Assembly (NCBI GenBank): GCA_038225555.1
Contig: JBBRRB010000001.1
Coordinates: forward strand, 124,001 to 188,000
Direction of reading: 5' to 3'
DNA: 64,000 nucleotides
Origin: JANXQZ01 sp038225555
GTDB taxonomy: Bacteria; Acidobacteriota; Terriglobia; Bryobacterales; Bryobacteraceae
Shown: positions 60,893-64,000 of the stretch, piece by piece
Position numbering within the stretch: the stretch's first letter is position 1
Layout of the letters: every line of letters begins with the position of its first letter
Translations under genes and position numbers: made by a program
Notes under the pieces: model-generated
Told to the model about the DNA's origin: nothing
What the model saw: only the letters and a program-made list of their open reading frames with translations
Database searches by the model: none

Positions 60893-62569
60893 ATGCGCAT
60901 CCGGCCCGTCCTGCTCGCACTCCTCTCCCTCTCAACCCTCCTCGCGCGCGAACCTGTCCGATCCCGCAAAGCCATGGTCGTCGCCCAAGAGCCGCTTGCC
61001 GCCGACGCTGGACTCGCCGTTCTCAAATCCGGCGGAAATGCCATCGACGCAGCAGTCGCCACCGGATTTGCGCTCGCCGTAACCCACCCCTTCGCAGGCA
61101 ATCTCGGCGGTGGAGGCTTCATGCTGATCCGTCTCGCGAACGGCACCACCAGCTTCATCGATTTCCGCGAGAAAGCACCGCTCTCGGCGACGCGCGATAT
61201 GTACATCGGACCCGACGGCAAGCCTACCCGCGAGAGTCTGGTCGGGTGGCGCGCTTCCGGCGTGCCGGGTTCGGTCCGCGGCTTCGAATATGCTCACAAG
61301 AAATTCGGCAAAAGGCCCTGGGCTAAGGATATGGATCCGGCGATCAAGCTGGCACAAAAAGGCTACACCGTTTCTTACGCGCTTTCCGAATCGCTAAAGA
61401 GCGGCTCCAAGCTCCTGGAAAAATTCGACGATTCCAAGCGCATCTTTCTAAAAAACGGCGATCTCTACCAGCCAGGGGACACTTTCAAGCAACCCCAGCT
61501 CGCCGCCACCTTGAAGCGCATCAAGAAGTATGGCGCGAAGGATTTCTATGAAGGCGAAATCGCCAAGAAGTTCGCCGCCGCTCAGCAGGCCAACAACGGC
61601 AACATTACTTACGACGATCTAAAAGCCTATCAGGCGTCCGAACGCAAGCCGCTCACCGGACACTATCACGATTACGAAGTGATTACGGCTCCGCCTCCCA
61701 GCTCCGGGGGCATCGGCATTCTGCAGATGCTGGGCATGCTAGAAGGTTCAGGCTATGAAAAATCAGGCCCTGGATCGGCAGCCGAAATCCATTACGTGTC
61801 CGAAGCCATGCGGCGCTTCTATGCAGACCGCAGCGAGTATTTCGGCGATCCCGATTTCTTCCAGGTTCCCATCCCCAAGCTGCTCGATCCTAAATATGTC
61901 GCCATGCGGCGCGAATCGATCGATCGCCAGCACGCCACCTCCAGCGACAAGATCAGACCCGGAAATCTGACCCCCACCGAATCAACCGAGACTACCCACT
62001 TCAACATCGTCGATCAAGAAGGCAACGCGGTGGCTGTCACCTACACGCTGAATGGAGGTTATGGCAGCGGCGTCACGGTGCCGGGACTCGGCTTTCTCCT
62101 CAACAATGAAATGGACGATTTCGCGGCGAAGCCCGGCGAGCCCAATCTCTTCGGCCTGATTCAAGGCGAGGCCAACGCAATCCAGCCCAGCAAGCGCCCG
62201 CTCTCCTCCATGACTCCCACCATCCTCGCCAAGGACGGCAAATTGTTCATGTTGGTGGGAGCGCCGGGCGGGTCTCGCATCATCAATGGTGTGCTGCAAG
62301 TGATTCTGAACGTGGTCGATTTTCACATGAACGCGCAAGACGCCGTGGACTGGCCGCGCTTCCACCATCAATGGATGCCTGACAAGCTATACATCGAAAA
62401 AGGCGTCTCCCCGGATACGATTGACATGCTGCGAGCCATGGGCCACAACGTGGAGAGCTCCGAAAAAACGGCGGTGGTGATCGCGCGCGTGGAAGCGATC
62501 GTAAGCGACAAGGGCTGGCTCCAGGGCGGCTCCGACGGACGCGGCCCAGGGAAGGCCGTAGGATATTGA
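60893..62569 (+). CDS. ggt: Gamma-glutamyltransferase/glutathione hydrolase
   Basis: A 558-residue exported N-terminal-nucleophile enzyme that cleaves gamma-glutamyl bonds such as in glutathione. A signal peptide (RIRPVLLALLSLSTLLA) precedes the large subunit (GGNAIDAAVATGFALAVTHPFAGNLGGGGFML). Autocleavage is expected before Thr367 in ESTETTHFNIVD, which becomes the nucleophile. GSGVTVPGLGFLLNNEMDDF and KRPLSSMTPTI are conserved small-subunit parts. ATG 60893 begins the signal peptide. Its stop overlaps the next start (TGATG). Confidence 0.93.
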   Translation: MRIRPVLLALLSLSTLLAREPVRSRKAMVVAQEPLAADAGLAVLKSGGNAIDAAVATGFALAVTHPFAGNLGGGGFMLIRLANGTTSFIDFREKAPLSATRDMYIGPDGKPTRESLVGWRASGVPGSVRGFEYAHKKFGKRPWAKDMDPAIKLAQKGYTVSYALSESLKSGSKLLEKFDDSKRIFLKNGDLYQPGDTFKQPQLAATLKRIKKYGAKDFYEGEIAKKFAAAQQANNGNITYDDLKAYQASERKPLTGHYHDYEVITAPPPSSGGIGILQMLGMLEGSGYEKSGPGSAAEIHYVSEAMRRFYADRSEYFGDPDFFQVPIPKLLDPKYVAMRRESIDRQHATSSDKIRPGNLTPTESTETTHFNIVDQEGNAVAVTYTLNGGYGSGVTVPGLGFLLNNEMDDFAAKPGEPNLFGLIQGEANAIQPSKRPLSSMTPTILAKDGKLFMLVGAPGGSRIINGVLQVILNVVDFHMNAQDAVDWPRFHHQWMPDKLYIEKGVSPDTIDMLRAMGHNVESSEKTAVVIARVEAIVSDKGWLQGGSDGRGPGKAVGY

Positions 62570-63426
62570 TGAATCACGTTTTATCTACTCACCTTTTTGT
62601 TAACCATCGGTTGACTACGGTTTGGCTGGACAAAATTCTAGCCGCAGGGATCCCGGCCGTGGAGATCTTCTGCGCGCGTCAGCACTTGGACTATCGCAAT
62701 CAAAGCCAGATCGCCGAATTGGGTTACTGGTTTCGGGACGCCGATCTGAAATTCCATTCCCTTCACTCCCCGATGTACAACGACGATATCTGGGGCAGAT
62801 CGGGGCCTCAGGCCGTGCTCACGATCACCGAACCGGTAAAGTCCAAACGCATGGCGATGGTGGATGAGATCAAGCGCGCGCTGGACATTGCGGAGGTGGT
62901 GCCGTTCCAGTATCTTGTGCAGCATTTGGGAGTCACTGGAGAAGAGCTGGATCAGCGCAGGCTCGACGCGGCATTTACGTCTCTTGAGGAACTGGCTATA
63001 TTCGCTCATCAGCGCGGAGTGCAGATCCTGCTCGAAAACACTCCTAACGATCTCTCATCCTCGGAAGCTCTGGTGCGCTTTCTAAACCAGACTCACTTGC
63101 GACTTGAATTTTGTCTCGATGTCGGCCACGCCAATATGGCGGAAGGCGTGGAGACTGCGTTTGAAACGATGAAGGATAAGATCCGTTCCACGCACTTGCA
63201 CGATAACGACGGGAAGGACGACAGCCATCTGTTTCCGTTCTTCGCGCAAGGCGGGACGATCGATTGGAAGAACACTATGCGTTTGCTGCGGTCGCGCCCC
63301 GACCAATATCCCCTGCTGCTGGAATTGAAGGAATCGGTTGAGTATCAGAATCCCTTCGAGACAGCCCGGCAAATCTTCGACAAACTAGAGTCACTTGATG
63401 TCACAACCACGGATCACGATCGATAG
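62569..63426 (+). CDS. Sugar-phosphate isomerase/epimerase-like TIM barrel
   Basis: A 285-residue xylose-isomerase-like barrel (AP endonuclease 2 superfamily). Metal-ligand candidates are His in FHSLHSPMY, Glu in QILLENTPND, Asp/His in CLDVGHANM, His in STHLHDNDGKDDSH and Glu in LLLELKESVEY. It probably interconverts a sugar or inosose, but the substrate is unknown. ATG 62569 overlaps the gamma-glutamyltransferase stop, and its 3' end overlaps asnS by 29 bases. Confidence 0.82.
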   Translation: MNHVLSTHLFVNHRLTTVWLDKILAAGIPAVEIFCARQHLDYRNQSQIAELGYWFRDADLKFHSLHSPMYNDDIWGRSGPQAVLTITEPVKSKRMAMVDEIKRALDIAEVVPFQYLVQHLGVTGEELDQRRLDAAFTSLEELAIFAHQRGVQILLENTPNDLSSSEALVRFLNQTHLRLEFCLDVGHANMAEGVETAFETMKDKIRSTHLHDNDGKDDSHLFPFFAQGGTIDWKNTMRLLRSRPDQYPLLLELKESVEYQNPFETARQIFDKLESLDVTTTDHDR

Positions 63427-64000
63427 CGCAGGCAGGCATGTTGGCGAGACGGTAGAGATCGCGGGCTGGCTCTATAATCTTCGCAAGTCGGGGAAGATCG
63501 CCTTTCCGCTGCTGCGCGACGGCACTGGAATCATGCAATGCGTCGCCGTGAAAGCGAACCTGGCAGAGGACGTTTTTGAAACTATCAAAAATCTCACGCA
63601 AGAGTCTTCGCTGATTCTCACCGGCAAGATCCGCGCCGAGCAGCGCGCTGCGGGCGGCTATGAAATGGACGTGGAGGCAGTCGAAGTTTTACAGCGCGTG
63701 TCCGAGACCGATCCCTACCCGATCACGCCCAAGGACCACGGCATCGACTTCCTGATGGACCATCGCCATCTATGGCTGCGCAGCAAGCGCCAGCACGCGG
63801 TGATTCGCATTCGTCATGAAGTGATCAAGGCGATTCGCGATTACTTCGATTCGAACGGGTTCACGCTGGTGGATACGCCGATTTTCACTCCAGCGGCGTG
63901 CGAGGGCACCACCACGCTCTTCGAAGTCGATTATTTCGAAGACGAGAAAGTTTTCCTCACGCAATCGGGTCAACTCTACAACGAAGCCGATGCGATGGCA
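63398..64000 (+). CDS. asnS: Asparaginyl-tRNA synthetase, 5' part (continues beyond the window)
   Basis: ATG 63398 opens a frame that stays open to the window end (201 codons). The N-terminal OB-fold anticodon-binding domain is clear (VGETVEIAGWLYNLRKSGKIAFPLLRDG), then the class II linker with FLMDHRHLWLRS and motif 1 region AIRDYFDSNGFTLVDTPIFTPAACEG, and the start of motif 2 (FLTQSGQLYNEADA). The GTTTLF segment and the QSGQLY motif favour AsnS over AspS or LysS. It charges tRNA-Asn. Start overlaps the isomerase gene by 29 bases. Confidence 0.9.
   Translation, partial: MSQPRITIDSAGRHVGETVEIAGWLYNLRKSGKIAFPLLRDGTGIMQCVAVKANLAEDVFETIKNLTQESSLILTGKIRAEQRAAGGYEMDVEAVEVLQRVSETDPYPITPKDHGIDFLMDHRHLWLRSKRQHAVIRIRHEVIKAIRDYFDSNGFTLVDTPIFTPAACEGTTTLFEVDYFEDEKVFLTQSGQLYNEADAMA

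Overview
The window reads as a chromosomal segment of an acidobacterium, most probably of the Solibacter/Bryobacterales type. Pointers to this are an Oar-like TonB-dependent receptor with an N-terminal carboxypeptidase-regulatory-like domain, an S53 protease ending in a TIGR03437-type domain (a C-terminal domain first described from Solibacter), an SBBP-repeat/DUF4214 protein, a small 'RISDAQRKRW' protein, PPGQY-repeat secreted proteins, LptD (so a Gram-negative envelope), moderately high GC and dense, translationally coupled operons. Taxonomy is inferred from family content; no rRNA gene is present. No stretch longer than about 200 bases lacks a gene.

Layout. 1-4667 (minus strand): a tightly packed operon of a 44-aa charged helical protein, a winged-helix-like protein, an AAA/Orc-type ATPase and a RecB-like nuclease fused to an FtsK/SpoIIIE motor, with a further coupled gene starting at the window edge. 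This is the best candidate for an undescribed DNA-processing or defence system. 4711-14460: a secreted haem/copper monooxygenase-like protein, a beta-helix protein, a TonB receptor, a DksA-finger/SpoIIE phosphatase and two secreted proteins. 14519-22406 (plus): a reductive pyrimidine catabolism operon (beta-ureidopropionase, PreT, PreA, dihydropyrimidinase, NCS1 permease, methylmalonate-semialdehyde dehydrogenase) that can take uracil/thymine to acyl-CoA if a transaminase is supplied elsewhere. Its last gene carries a 10-bp tandem duplication that shifts the reading frame at the 5' end. 22403-30877: SYLF, DUF4342 and DoxX-like proteins, tRNA-Arg(TCG), sedolisin, an OmpR/HK two-component pair and dtd. 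30989-42478: DUF4214 protein, a Wzm/Wzt-type exporter behind lgt, lspA and ileS, a coiled-coil protein, and lptD, which has no normal start codon in frame. 42587-53893: RDD protein, three secreted proteins, thiD, then a minus-strand run (acyl-CoA ligase, PPGQY-repeat protein, homoserine dehydrogenase, exported methyltransferase, 47-aa protein, amidase). 53453-55558: a MarR/glyoxalase/hydrolase set resembling MhqR-MhqO-MhqD. 55589-64000: small secreted protein, EamA transporter, Tat-exported aldo/keto reductase, Kir channel, an AAA-ATPase + DUF4276 (TOPRIM-like) pair resembling a split OLD/PARIS-type defence module, gamma-glutamyltransferase, a TIM-barrel isomerase, and the 5' part of asnS.

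Other structure: an 88-bp cloverleaf-like element at 15420-15507 with a partial relative at 51743-51784, 15-bp coding repeats near 51582-51645, a strong bidirectional terminator at 30945-30976, inverted repeats between the divergent marR/mhqO genes, and several genes whose -10-like hexamer lies directly before the start codon with no ribosome binding site, suggesting leaderless transcripts.
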